Positions 14,431 through 20,601 of a DNA stretch of 20,601 nucleotides are shown one piece after another. The notes beneath the pieces were generated by a model. The model saw only the letters and a list, made by a program, of their open reading frames with translations. It was not told the DNA's origin and searched no databases. The translations under genes and the position numbers were made by a program. Origin of the DNA: a virus; IMG/VR virus record IMGVR_UViG_3300042466_000596, positions 1 through 20,601 of that record, one strand, 5' to 3'. How positions within the stretch are numbered: position 1 is the first letter of the stretch; each line of letters starts with the position of its first letter.

Positions 14431-14543
14431 TATTTGTTTTTGCCCTTTAATTTCTTTTCAGCTTTTTTATAAGCCGCGCCTACTGGGCTTTCAGTAATAG
14501 CAATCATTATACCAAATTTTGGTTTAGTTTTATTCTTTTTCAT
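14430..14543 (-). CDS. 37-residue lysine-rich mini-protein
   Basis: The ATG at 14543 lies within the end of the upstream membrane-protein gene (14-base overlap). The product is MKKNKTKPKFGIMIAITESP followed by VGAAYKKAEKKLKGKNK. Fourteen of 37 residues are Lys. A central hydrophobic patch (FGIMIAI) is flanked by basic ends. The purine-rich stretch before the ATG is a weak ribosome site, and a second ATG (codon 13) is a possible alternative start. Its stop is start-stop coupled to the one-finger gene, which supports translation through this stretch. Confidence 0.5.
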   Translation of the reverse strand: MKKNKTKPKFGIMIAITESPVGAAYKKAEKKLKGKNK

Positions 14544-14748
14544 CAATTTTCTTTCTTCTTGTTTTTGCCATGTGCCACGAAATATGATTATCTAATTTGT
14601 CATCAACCTTATCTACCTTACCAGCAACCATCTTTAATAGTTCTCTAGCTTCAGCATGCTGGCTAGTGTTTTCTTTTCTAAGGCTTTGGACTACAACAAC
14701 TAGTGGTCCACCAATAACAGCAACCACTACCGGCACTAGCCATTCCAT
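14530..14748 (-). CDS. Small single-pass membrane protein
   Basis: This 72-residue protein has an N-terminal hydrophobic segment (residues about 3-20, LVPVVVAVIGGPLVVVV), then a basic QSLRK. A charged helical part follows (about 25-60, HAEARELLKMVAGKVDKVDDKLDNH, likely coiled coil) and a Lys/Arg-rich tail. The layout fits an inner-membrane protein with a cytoplasmic coiled coil. Some phages have a similar small protein near terminase, sometimes annotated as holin-like, but one segment and no lysin gene in the window do not justify calling it a holin. The ATG overlaps the upstream TAA. Confidence 0.7.
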   Translation of the reverse strand: MEWLVPVVVAVIGGPLVVVVQSLRKENTSQHAEARELLKMVAGKVDKVDDKLDNHISWHMAKTRRKKIDEKE

Positions 14749-14963
14749 TAGATTAGCTCTTTCCTTGTGCTAATTTTTTCAACATTTGGCATCTTTGCAT
14801 ACATATCTTGTGTTTCCTTAATGGTGGAATTATTCCACGAAGATTGCCCATATTCAACACCCACAAAGCCAAATCTAATGCCTTTGACGTGACATGCAAA
14901 GCAAATCTCACGCTTTAAGTCATTTTCTGATTTTAATTCTTTCGAACAGTTAGTGCATTGCAT
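14748..14963 (-). CDS. Small zinc-ribbon protein
   Basis: This 71-residue protein has Cys3-x2-Cys6 and Cys21-x2-Cys24 (CTNC, CFAC), a standard zinc-ribbon arrangement. A conserved-looking stretch follows (GIRFGFVGVEYGQSSWNN, then STIKETQDMYAKMPNVEKI). I recall very similar proteins next to terminase in uncultured aquatic phages, always without a known function. The ATG at 14963 follows AGGGAC, 27 bases after the terminase stop. A second ATG two codons further in would remove the first Cys, so the upstream start is preferred. Confidence 0.75.
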   Translation of the reverse strand: MQCTNCSKELKSENDLKREICFACHVKGIRFGFVGVEYGQSSWNNSTIKETQDMYAKMPNVEKISTRKELI

Positions 14964-14990
14964 ATAAGTCCCTATTAATAGAAATTTTCT

Positions 14991-16592
14991 TTACATTGAA
15001 TCATTATACCAGTTAAACTCGCCTATCGTATATCTTTCTTTTTTGGGAGCAGGCTTTTGGACTTTGGCGGCAAAGAAGTTTAGAGTACCCCATGGAGCAT
15101 CAGACTTAGGGCTGTATTCTGGCAGCCAGACATACTTGAGCATCTGGTTGGCAATGGCTAGGCTCATAACTCTGTCGTCGTGTGGGGAACCATGGGTTGA
15201 GCCATTGTCGTCTCGAACAAAGGTTTTAAGTTCAGCAATGGTGTATTCACAGCGTATATCTAGGACGCCGTCTCTAATATTAGCGTTTAGTTCATCTACT
15301 GCCAGTGGCTTTGTCAATGTTGTTGTGCGCCAACCCAATGTTTCTGTGGCTTCTGCGTGTCTTTGGTTTAGTCTGCGCTGTCTATAAAGATTATGATAAT
15401 TAGATTTATTTAAAGCAGTTAGAGTTGTTAAACCGTGGTTATTGGACTCAACACCAACCAATGCCTCATTGTAAAAGAATCCAAGGGCATAAAGGACTTC
15501 TTCACCAAACCTGTCAGGGTCAACGTGTCCATGCCAGTGGGCTACCACAACACCGGACTTAGCATCAATAACATGAGCAGTAGAGTAGTCGCCTCTAGCC
15601 AATCCTTCAGCAACGTCAGCACCAATCACGTATCTGGCTCCAGCCTGTGGAAGCTGCCAAACAGATAACGGTCCACCATCTTGGTCAAACATGTATGAGT
15701 TTCTCATGTCTGAAAGTTTTTTATTATGACCCTTTTTAGGAATTGATGTTTCAAATCTATTTAAAGCGTCAATGTCAAATACTGGTCTGCCAGAACGAAT
15801 AAAGGCTTCTTCAGGATTTGACGGGTATTCCTGGTGCAACTGCCATGGTGGTAGTTCTGCAGCTTGCGCGTCATACCAGGCTTGGTCACGACCAGATGCC
15901 GACCATGGAAAGAATATGCCTTTAAATCTATTAGTATTATTTTGTGACCCTTGCCATAATTGAAAGAATATATTGCCTTCACCCTTGGCAGTAGACAGAC
16001 AGATTACACGACCACCTACGTCTGCAATTGGCTCTATTGATGCCCAGGCTTCCTCAGGATTGGGCAAAAACGCCATCTCGTCGATTATAGCCAAGTATAC
16101 CGATTCACCTCTAGCAGGCTCGTTAGCAGATGGCATTGACTCAATTACGGAATCATTATTAAAAGACATCTTTAAAACGTTATTTTGTAATAATTCAGGA
16201 CCAGACAATCTCATCCAGTCAGGTATAAATTTATAAATATACTTAGCCTTTTGTAAAAGCTTTGTAGCTTCACGTTCAGTCTTTGAAAGCATAACTACGA
16301 ATCTGTCTGGCCAAAAGAAGGTAATCCAGAAGGCATAAGCTGCAGCCAGGGTGGAGAATCCAATCTGACGTGCTTTAAGAACTATAGTATATCTTTCACC
16401 TAGCCATGCTTCAACAGTTTCTTTTTGCGCGTCCCTTAAAACAAAAGGAATACGTCCTTGGTTAGGATGTTTAATGAATGCGTAGTTCTCACAAAAAAAA
16501 GCAAATGCCTCTGCTAATTCTGCTGGTGTTGCGTCCTCTGGACCACGACACTTGCGGAAATTATATTCATTAACTAAATCAGTTAACTGCAT
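14991..16592 (-). CDS. terL: Terminase large subunit (ATPase and nuclease of DNA packaging)
   Basis: This 533-residue protein has both terminase domains. The ATPase part shows an adenine-binding region near Gln56, Walker A KARQIGFST (73-81), Walker B YLAIIDE (166-172, Asp171/Glu172) and the coupling motif LSTAKG (199-204). The nuclease part has the RNase H-fold acids Asp326 (GADVAEG), Glu382 (VESNNHG) and Asp472/Asp473 (HDDRVMS). All key residues are present, so it should be active. It cuts and pumps DNA through the portal. The ATG at 16592 overlaps the sulfotransferase stop and has a GGAGA site inside that gene. No small terminase gene was recognised in the window; it may lie to the right or be one of the small unknowns. 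Confidence 0.97.
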   Translation of the reverse strand: MQLTDLVNEYNFRKCRGPEDATPAELAEAFAFFCENYAFIKHPNQGRIPFVLRDAQKETVEAWLGERYTIVLKARQIGFSTLAAAYAFWITFFWPDRFVVMLSKTEREATKLLQKAKYIYKFIPDWMRLSGPELLQNNVLKMSFNNDSVIESMPSANEPARGESVYLAIIDEMAFLPNPEEAWASIEPIADVGGRVICLSTAKGEGNIFFQLWQGSQNNTNRFKGIFFPWSASGRDQAWYDAQAAELPPWQLHQEYPSNPEEAFIRSGRPVFDIDALNRFETSIPKKGHNKKLSDMRNSYMFDQDGGPLSVWQLPQAGARYVIGADVAEGLARGDYSTAHVIDAKSGVVVAHWHGHVDPDRFGEEVLYALGFFYNEALVGVESNNHGLTTLTALNKSNYHNLYRQRRLNQRHAEATETLGWRTTTLTKPLAVDELNANIRDGVLDIRCEYTIAELKTFVRDDNGSTHGSPHDDRVMSLAIANQMLKYVWLPEYSPKSDAPWGTLNFFAAKVQKPAPKKERYTIGEFNWYNDSM

Positions 16593-17407
16593 TAGATGTT
16601 TCTCCAGAACTCTAGTCCTGAATAACGTCTTATTGTTTCTGGCAAGAACACGTCTTCTGGTCTACGGGAGATTTTTTGTACTGTGGGGCGAATCGTGTGT
16701 AAATCCTTGATGCCTGTAAGAGATTCTCTCGAGATGCCTGAGCTGTCAGTAATGTTTTCAAATTCATGATTGTATTTCTCAATTGCCAAATACTCATATA
16801 TTTTATTAATCTCTTTCTCTGGGTCAGTTACAAAATTATCGTAGTCAACAAAGTGGAATAAGTGCCTATATTCTGGAACTAAAGCATTCTTCATAAAATT
16901 TAAACTTAAAGAAACATCTTTATCATGTCTCATTAAGAATTCAGCTCTTCTATCTGCTAATGGTTTATCTGCAAATGTTGTAGCCAATACTTGCTCATCC
17001 ATTTGGTTTTTTTTAGAATCAGGGTGAGCATTAATAATTGTGTCAAAAGAAGTTAAAACATCTAACACATTTCTTACTGGACATATTATTTTAACATTCT
17101 TAGTAATATATTTAGTTATAACTTCTACACCTGTTGGGCTTGGCCAATTAAGATTCTTATCAACAATGTACTTGGCTGGCTTGTCTTGGTAAAACGCATG
17201 CGGTATAGTTGCAATTACATCGTCTATTGCAGCACTTCTATTGTAATCTATATTTTCTAATTCATTATGGCTTTGTGATTGCGTGACCATCATTCTAAAC
17301 AATGGACTTGCCGGCGATACCCAGATGTCTGGATTCTGATTTAATATTTGACTAATAATAGTTGCGCCAGAACGTTGCATTCCAGCCAAGAAAAAGAATT
17401 CCTTCAT
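16592..17407 (-). CDS. Sulfotransferase-family protein
   Basis: This 271-residue protein has the two PAPS-binding signatures of the sulfotransferase fold. The 5'-phosphosulfate loop is LAGMQRSGATIISQIL (7-22), and the 3'-phosphate motif CPVRNVLDVLTSF (109-121) has Arg112 and Ser120. The downstream HFVDYDNFVTDPEKEINKIYEYL (about 185-207) matches the usual YEDLVxDPxxxLxxIxxFL segment. The family moves sulfuryl groups from PAPS to sugars, proteins or small molecules; the acceptor here is unknown. It begins after GAAGGAAA, 22 bases from the end of a repeat-rich fibre gene, and is start-stop coupled to terminase. It therefore belongs to the late operon. Length is normal and no key residue is missing. 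Confidence 0.85.
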   Translation of the reverse strand: MKEFFFLAGMQRSGATIISQILNQNPDIWVSPASPLFRMMVTQSQSHNELENIDYNRSAAIDDVIATIPHAFYQDKPAKYIVDKNLNWPSPTGVEVITKYITKNVKIICPVRNVLDVLTSFDTIINAHPDSKKNQMDEQVLATTFADKPLADRRAEFLMRHDKDVSLSLNFMKNALVPEYRHLFHFVDYDNFVTDPEKEINKIYEYLAIEKYNHEFENITDSSGISRESLTGIKDLHTIRPTVQKISRRPEDVFLPETIRRYSGLEFWRNI

Positions 17408-17429
17408 TTGTTTTCCTTCGTAAATTTAA

Positions 17430-19460
17430 TTATGCGTTTGTTGCCATTATATACCAGTTGGTACCATCATACACTATAGTGCTAAATCTTCCATTGTTTG
17501 CAGCAGTAATATCTGTTTGTGCTGCGCCACCATTGTGCGGAATAACATTGCTTGATGCCGATACAATCTTATGGTTTACATGGTTTATAAATGTTACTGA
17601 GCGTCCGATATATTCTGTACCAGATGGTAAAGTCACAGTTATATTACCACCTGCGTTATTAATAATATAGTTTTCTGTATCAGCCAAAGTAAAGTCTGCT
17701 GTTTTTAATACTGGTGCAGTTGATGCATAGTACTCAGAAACTTTAGCATAACCAGTTACTGATGCGCGGTTTGTGTCAATATCAAAACCAACACCAGGGA
17801 TTCTAAAGTTTGTAACTGAAGCGTTACCAACGGTTACTTGGTTAGATACTGTTGCAGATGATGGTTCTGCGTCGTATCCAACAATAGTATTATTAGAACC
17901 TGTTGTTAATGTTCCACCAGCTTCAGTTCCAACTACTGTGTTATTGCCAGCTGTTAAATTAAGTCCAGCACCATTTCCGATACCAATGTTATTTGAACCA
18001 GTTACGTTTGATTGCAATGCTCCTGCACCAATTGCAGTATTACTACCGCCAGTTGTGTTTGCGCGCAATGTGTTCCAACCAAGACCTACGTTGCTTCCAC
18101 CGCTTGTGTTATTGAGCAATGAAGACTCACCGAGTGCTGTGTTGTTAGCACCACTTGTACTATTTCTTAACGCCTCTGAGCCAATTGCAACGTTATTAGC
18201 TGCAGTAACTGCTGAACCTAATGCTAGCTGACCAATTGCTACGTTACCACTTGATGTAGTTAATTTTTCACCTGCATTTGCACCAAATAAAACGTTACGA
18301 CTACCAGTAGTTAAATCATGACCAGCATAATAACCAACAGCAACGTTAGCTGTACCAGTAGTTAGAGCTTTTAATGCTTGAGTTCCAATTGCAACGTTTG
18401 GTGGTTGGCCAGATGGTCCAACAAAATCTGGCATTGCGTTATCGCCAATAGCAAGTTGAGAAGTACCATTTGTTAATTTATCAAGAGTTGATGCACCAAT
18501 AGCAATATTTTGGCTACCAGATGTTACCTTTCGCATTGAATTTAGACCAATTGCAATATTATTAGTACCTGTTATTATACCAACTCCATTGAAGCCGCCA
18601 TTCATTGAATAATAACCAATAGCAACATTACCACTGCCACTTAGTGCGCTATAACCAGCAAAAGAACCAACAAATGTATTCTGTTGACCTGTTGTATTAT
18701 AATAACCGGCGTTAGCTCCAAATGCAGTGTTTTGGTCAGCAGTAGTTATTGCTAAAGCATAGTGACCAACTGCAGTGTTGCGTTGCTGGGTAGTTACACC
18801 ACCAGAATAGAAATCGCTGCCACCAAGTGCACGAAAACCTACGGCTATATTTCTATTACCAGTTGTAAGTTTTGATAAAGCTTCAGTGCCAAATGCATAA
18901 TTATATCCACCTGTAGTAACAACTTCCAACGCATATGCGCCTACTCCAATATTGGAACCACCAGTTGGTGCGGTTCCATTCATAGCTAGGTAACCAGCTG
19001 CCATGTTGAAGCCAGTGGCACCCGCATAATAAATATAACCAGCTGTTTGATAAACTTGCCAACCAGCACCTGTCGGTCCCGTAACAGTCGAAGCTGCGCC
19101 TGTCGCGCCGGTGGCACCGGTGGGTCCCGTTGCGCCTACTGCACCCGTAGGGCCGGTCACAGTAGATGCTGCTCCTGTCTCGCCTGTAGCACCGGTGGGT
19201 CCCGTTGCGCCCGTAGGGCCGGTCACGGTAGAAGCAGCACCAGTGGCACCGGTGGGTCCGGTTACTGTGCTAGCAGCTCCTGTGGCTCCCGTGGCACCCG
19301 TTGCGCCCGTAGGGCCTTGTGCACCAGTCGGGCCTGTCGGTCCAGTGGGAAATGTTGCAGTTAAGTTCCATGCACCAACACTAGATGAATACGTCCAACT
19401 TGCATCACCTGAAGTAAATACTTCACCGTCTACTGGTGAGTTAGGAAAGTTAATTGCCAT
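17430..19460 (-). CDS. Long tail fibre: collagen-like stalk, YadA-head-like repeats, C-terminal knob
   Basis: This 676-residue protein has an N-terminal attachment motif ([18 protein letters not shown]) typical of phage fibres. Residues about 40-133 are collagen-like Gly-X-Y triplets, mostly Gly-Pro-Thr and Gly-Ala-Thr, interrupted four times by GAASTVT. Residues about 150-550 hold some 22 units of the pattern N-(I/V/T)-A-(I/V/F)-G-x-x-A-L, each about 14-24 residues, like the left-handed beta-roll of trimeric adhesin heads. Residues about 551-676 begin NFRIPGVGF and end in a beta-rich knob ([20 protein letters not shown], then [15 protein letters not shown]). All parts imply a trimer. AAGGAG precedes the ATG. 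No S74 self-cleaving chaperone domain is seen. Confidence 0.88.
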   Translation of the reverse strand: MAINFPNSPVDGEVFTSGDASWTYSSSVGAWNLTATFPTGPTGPTGAQGPTGATGATGATGAASTVTGPTGATGAASTVTGPTGATGPTGATGETGAASTVTGPTGAVGATGPTGATGATGAASTVTGPTGAGWQVYQTAGYIYYAGATGFNMAAGYLAMNGTAPTGGSNIGVGAYALEVVTTGGYNYAFGTEALSKLTTGNRNIAVGFRALGGSDFYSGGVTTQQRNTAVGHYALAITTADQNTAFGANAGYYNTTGQQNTFVGSFAGYSALSGSGNVAIGYYSMNGGFNGVGIITGTNNIAIGLNSMRKVTSGSQNIAIGASTLDKLTNGTSQLAIGDNAMPDFVGPSGQPPNVAIGTQALKALTTGTANVAVGYYAGHDLTTGSRNVLFGANAGEKLTTSSGNVAIGQLALGSAVTAANNVAIGSEALRNSTSGANNTALGESSLLNNTSGGSNVGLGWNTLRANTTGGSNTAIGAGALQSNVTGSNNIGIGNGAGLNLTAGNNTVVGTEAGGTLTTGSNNTIVGYDAEPSSATVSNQVTVGNASVTNFRIPGVGFDIDTNRASVTGYAKVSEYYASTAPVLKTADFTLADTENYIINNAGGNITVTLPSGTEYIGRSVTFINHVNHKIVSASSNVIPHNGGAAQTDITAANNGRFSTIVYDGTNWYIMATNA
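17811..19013 (-). repeat. About 22 YadA-head-like protein repeats
   Basis: Unit cores read, for example, [46 protein letters not shown] and NTALGESSL, separated by Thr/Gly/Ser-rich turns such as LTTG or NTSG. The hydrophobic and Asn positions keep register, so the region should form one continuous beta-roll. DNA copies are diverged enough that exact recombination between them should be limited. Confidence 0.8.
19062..19343 (-). repeat. GC-rich collagen-like coding repeats
   Basis: About 94 codons of Gly-X-Y, mainly Gly-Pro-Thr and Gly-Ala-Thr, are written in much more GC-rich DNA than the flanks. Near-identical 15-40 bp blocks recur around [13 protein letters not shown]. Each GAASTVT break is seven residues between glycines, so it shifts the triplet register by one. 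The block could change length by recombination. Confidence 0.9.
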
Positions 19461-19473
19461 TATTGCTCCTTAA

Positions 19474-20247
19474 TTAGGGATATAGTCCTGCTGCAGCTGC
19501 GTGGTCTGCAACTGTACTTGCACTCAATGCACTTCTGTAAAAAACTATTTCGTCTATTTTTGAATTTCTACTTCTATCGTAAGAACCAGTAAATGATGAC
19601 AAAGCTCCAACATATCCGCCAGTTGTTGTTGGAATCGTATATGGTTGACCACTAATTAATCTTGAGTTTCTTTCAACTCCATTTACATAAAATCTTGAAA
19701 TTATACTATCACAAGTAAACACTACATGATAGGCTTTATTTGCTACCCATGGAATACCAGTAGCACCATCTATTCCTGTTTGGAATATATTACCAGCCCA
19801 ACCAGTAACATATAAATAATTATCTGACGTAACAGTCATAAGCAATCCCCAACCAGTCCCATCTGCATTTTGTCTACCAGCAGTTGCTTTTTCACTTGTA
19901 GTATTTGTATCTATTGAAAAAATCATTTCAGCACTAAAAGCATTGTTTGCCATCATGTTTGTTCCAAACACTGTATTGTTTAATGCAATGTATGGAACTG
20001 CAAGAGAACTAAAAGATAAAGCTTTATTACCAGAATAAGTTGTTAATGGAGTTTGATTTGCACTTAATCCTGTTATAGATGTATACGTTCCATTTGTATT
20101 GGCAGAACCAGTGTCATCTGCGGCCGTTCCAACTACTATAGGATTTTCATTTAAGTGAAACCAACCATAAGGATTACTTAATGCAACTTCTGTTACCCAA
20201 TCATTATAAAATGGTAAGCGTGTAGATGCTGTTCCAAGTATTCTCAT
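19474..20247 (-). CDS. LamG / concanavalin A-like lectin-domain protein
   Basis: Started at the ATG at 20247, which overlaps the upstream stop as TAATG, the protein has 257 residues. A frame-extended start at 20277 would overlap the upstream gene by 31 bases and is less likely. Residues about 75-257 follow the LamG (jelly-roll) pattern: SFSSLAVPYIALN, AFSAEMIFSID (103-113), AYHVVFTCD and SRFYVNGVERN (about 172-195). The hallmark KIDEIVFYRSALSASTVADH (230-249) closes the domain. Such domains bind sugars in many phage tail proteins. Lying between two collagen-like fibre genes, it probably recognises host-surface glycans or serves as a fibre partner. Confidence 0.8.
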   Translation of the reverse strand: MRILGTASTRLPFYNDWVTEVALSNPYGWFHLNENPIVVGTAADDTGSANTNGTYTSITGLSANQTPLTTYSGNKALSFSSLAVPYIALNNTVFGTNMMANNAFSAEMIFSIDTNTTSEKATAGRQNADGTGWGLLMTVTSDNYLYVTGWAGNIFQTGIDGATGIPWVANKAYHVVFTCDSIISRFYVNGVERNSRLISGQPYTIPTTTGGYVGALSSFTGSYDRSRNSKIDEIVFYRSALSASTVADHAAAAGLYP

Positions 20248-20601
20248 TAGGCTTCCGTGTCTCCAGTTATATACCACTCATCAGCTGCAACTTTAACACA
20301 TGTTGCAATTGAATATTGTGTTCTTAAATCTAGTCCAGTAGAACTTCTTAATGTTACACCGCCAGTTGGATTAATTGTTGTTTGACCAACACCTTGTTGT
20401 GCAACGTTGACTTGTGTTCCAATTGCAAAGTTAACAGAGCTTGCTAATGGTATTGTTAAGTTGTTTGCAGATGCAACGTTCATTCTAATTAATTTACTTG
20501 CATCAGATAATACTAGTGTGTATGATGCGGTTTGGTCATTGATTGGAAGTGTTGGGTCACCTTGTTGACCAGTGGGTCCGGTCGGTCCCGTTGGTCCTTG
20601 T
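20247..20601 (-). CDS. C-terminal part of a collagen-like tail fibre, cut by the right window edge
   Basis: The frame is open from base 601 of the last thousand down to the TAA at 20247-20249, about 117 codons, with no start needed inside the window. An in-frame ATG at 20483 is internal. It enters as Gly-Pro-Thr triplets ([15 protein letters not shown]) and passes into a 93-residue beta-rich knob (ASYTLVLSDASKLIRMNVAS, ending WYITGDTEA). The knob aligns ungapped with the end of the short fibre protein encoded at 5195-5794. The stalk and knob are typical of trimeric fibre tips. The length of the missing N-terminal part is unknown. Confidence 0.85.
   Translation of the reverse strand, partial: QGPTGPTGPTGQQGDPTLPINDQTASYTLVLSDASKLIRMNVASANNLTIPLASSVNFAIGTQVNVAQQGVGQTTINPTGGVTLRSSTGLDLRTQYSIATCVKVAADEWYITGDTEA

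Noticed and set aside
14530-14748. Holin call for the small membrane protein
   Set aside because: Only one hydrophobic segment and no lysin gene in the window; a plain membrane-protein call is safer.
19111-19473. Plus-strand Ala-Pro-Val-rich frame
   Set aside because: It mirrors the collagen-like repeat on the opposite strand and has no ribosome site.
1-20601. tRNA genes, CRISPR arrays, insertion sequences and attachment sites
   Set aside because: None seen: gaps are under about 150 bases, the repeats are coding or simple, and no transposase or integrase motif was found.

Overview
The window looks like the late (structural and packaging) region of a tailed double-stranded DNA phage. Every supported gene is on the minus strand, so transcription runs from position 20601 towards position 1. 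Genes are packed with almost no gaps, and many start codons overlap the preceding stop (TAATG, TAGTG, TGATG or ATGA). The DNA is mostly AT-rich with clear Shine-Dalgarno sites. No host gene, tRNA, integrase, IS element or CRISPR array is visible. The mix of small zinc-binding proteins, an 86-residue family I recall as DUF6321, a 2-oxoglutarate/Fe(II) oxygenase and a sulfotransferase resembles uncultured aquatic phages. The host cannot be named from the sequence. A P22-like portal and a gp10-like beta-propeller protein suggest a short-tailed (podovirus) morphology, which is inference.

Layout in transcription order. (1) 20601-17430 is a tail-fibre block: the end of a collagen-like fibre, a LamG-type lectin protein, and a 676-residue fibre with a collagen-like stalk and about 22 YadA-head-like repeats. 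(2) 17407-14991 holds a sulfotransferase start-stop coupled to the large terminase. (3) 14963-13212 is a chain of nine small genes, four of them under 57 codons and strongly basic or lysine-rich, plus a zinc ribbon, a one-finger protein and a single-pass membrane protein. (4) 13210-9374 is the head block: portal, scaffolding protein and major capsid protein. (5) 9353-8355 holds a structured intergenic region, an abundant-looking virion protein, a second strong RNA hairpin and a small Cys/His protein. (6) 8341-5195 encodes a connector candidate, the gp10-like protein and a short tail-fibre protein whose C-terminal knob is a paralogue of the knob on the fibre at the right edge. (7) 5194-2747 encodes an FN3-(VPPV)n-Cys-rich protein, two small proteins and a two-domain 2OG-Fe(II) oxygenase. 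(8) 2714-1 holds three Ala/Gln-rich proteins and the start of a fourth gene, possibly internal virion or ejection proteins.

How the genes may work together: terminase, portal, scaffold and capsid protein build and fill the head. The connector and gp10-like proteins close it, and the fibres, lectin and FN3 proteins contact the host. The most interesting possibility is that the oxygenase and the sulfotransferase modify virion proteins. The same late region encodes unusually proline- and threonine-rich repeats (Gly-Pro-Thr collagen-like tracts and twelve Val-Pro-Pro-Val units) that are plausible substrates. This is a hypothesis from gene proximity only. No stretch longer than 300 bases lacks a gene; the largest gaps (9224-9373, 8676-8764 and 11140-11218) hold RNA structure, leader sequence or a doubtful promoter.
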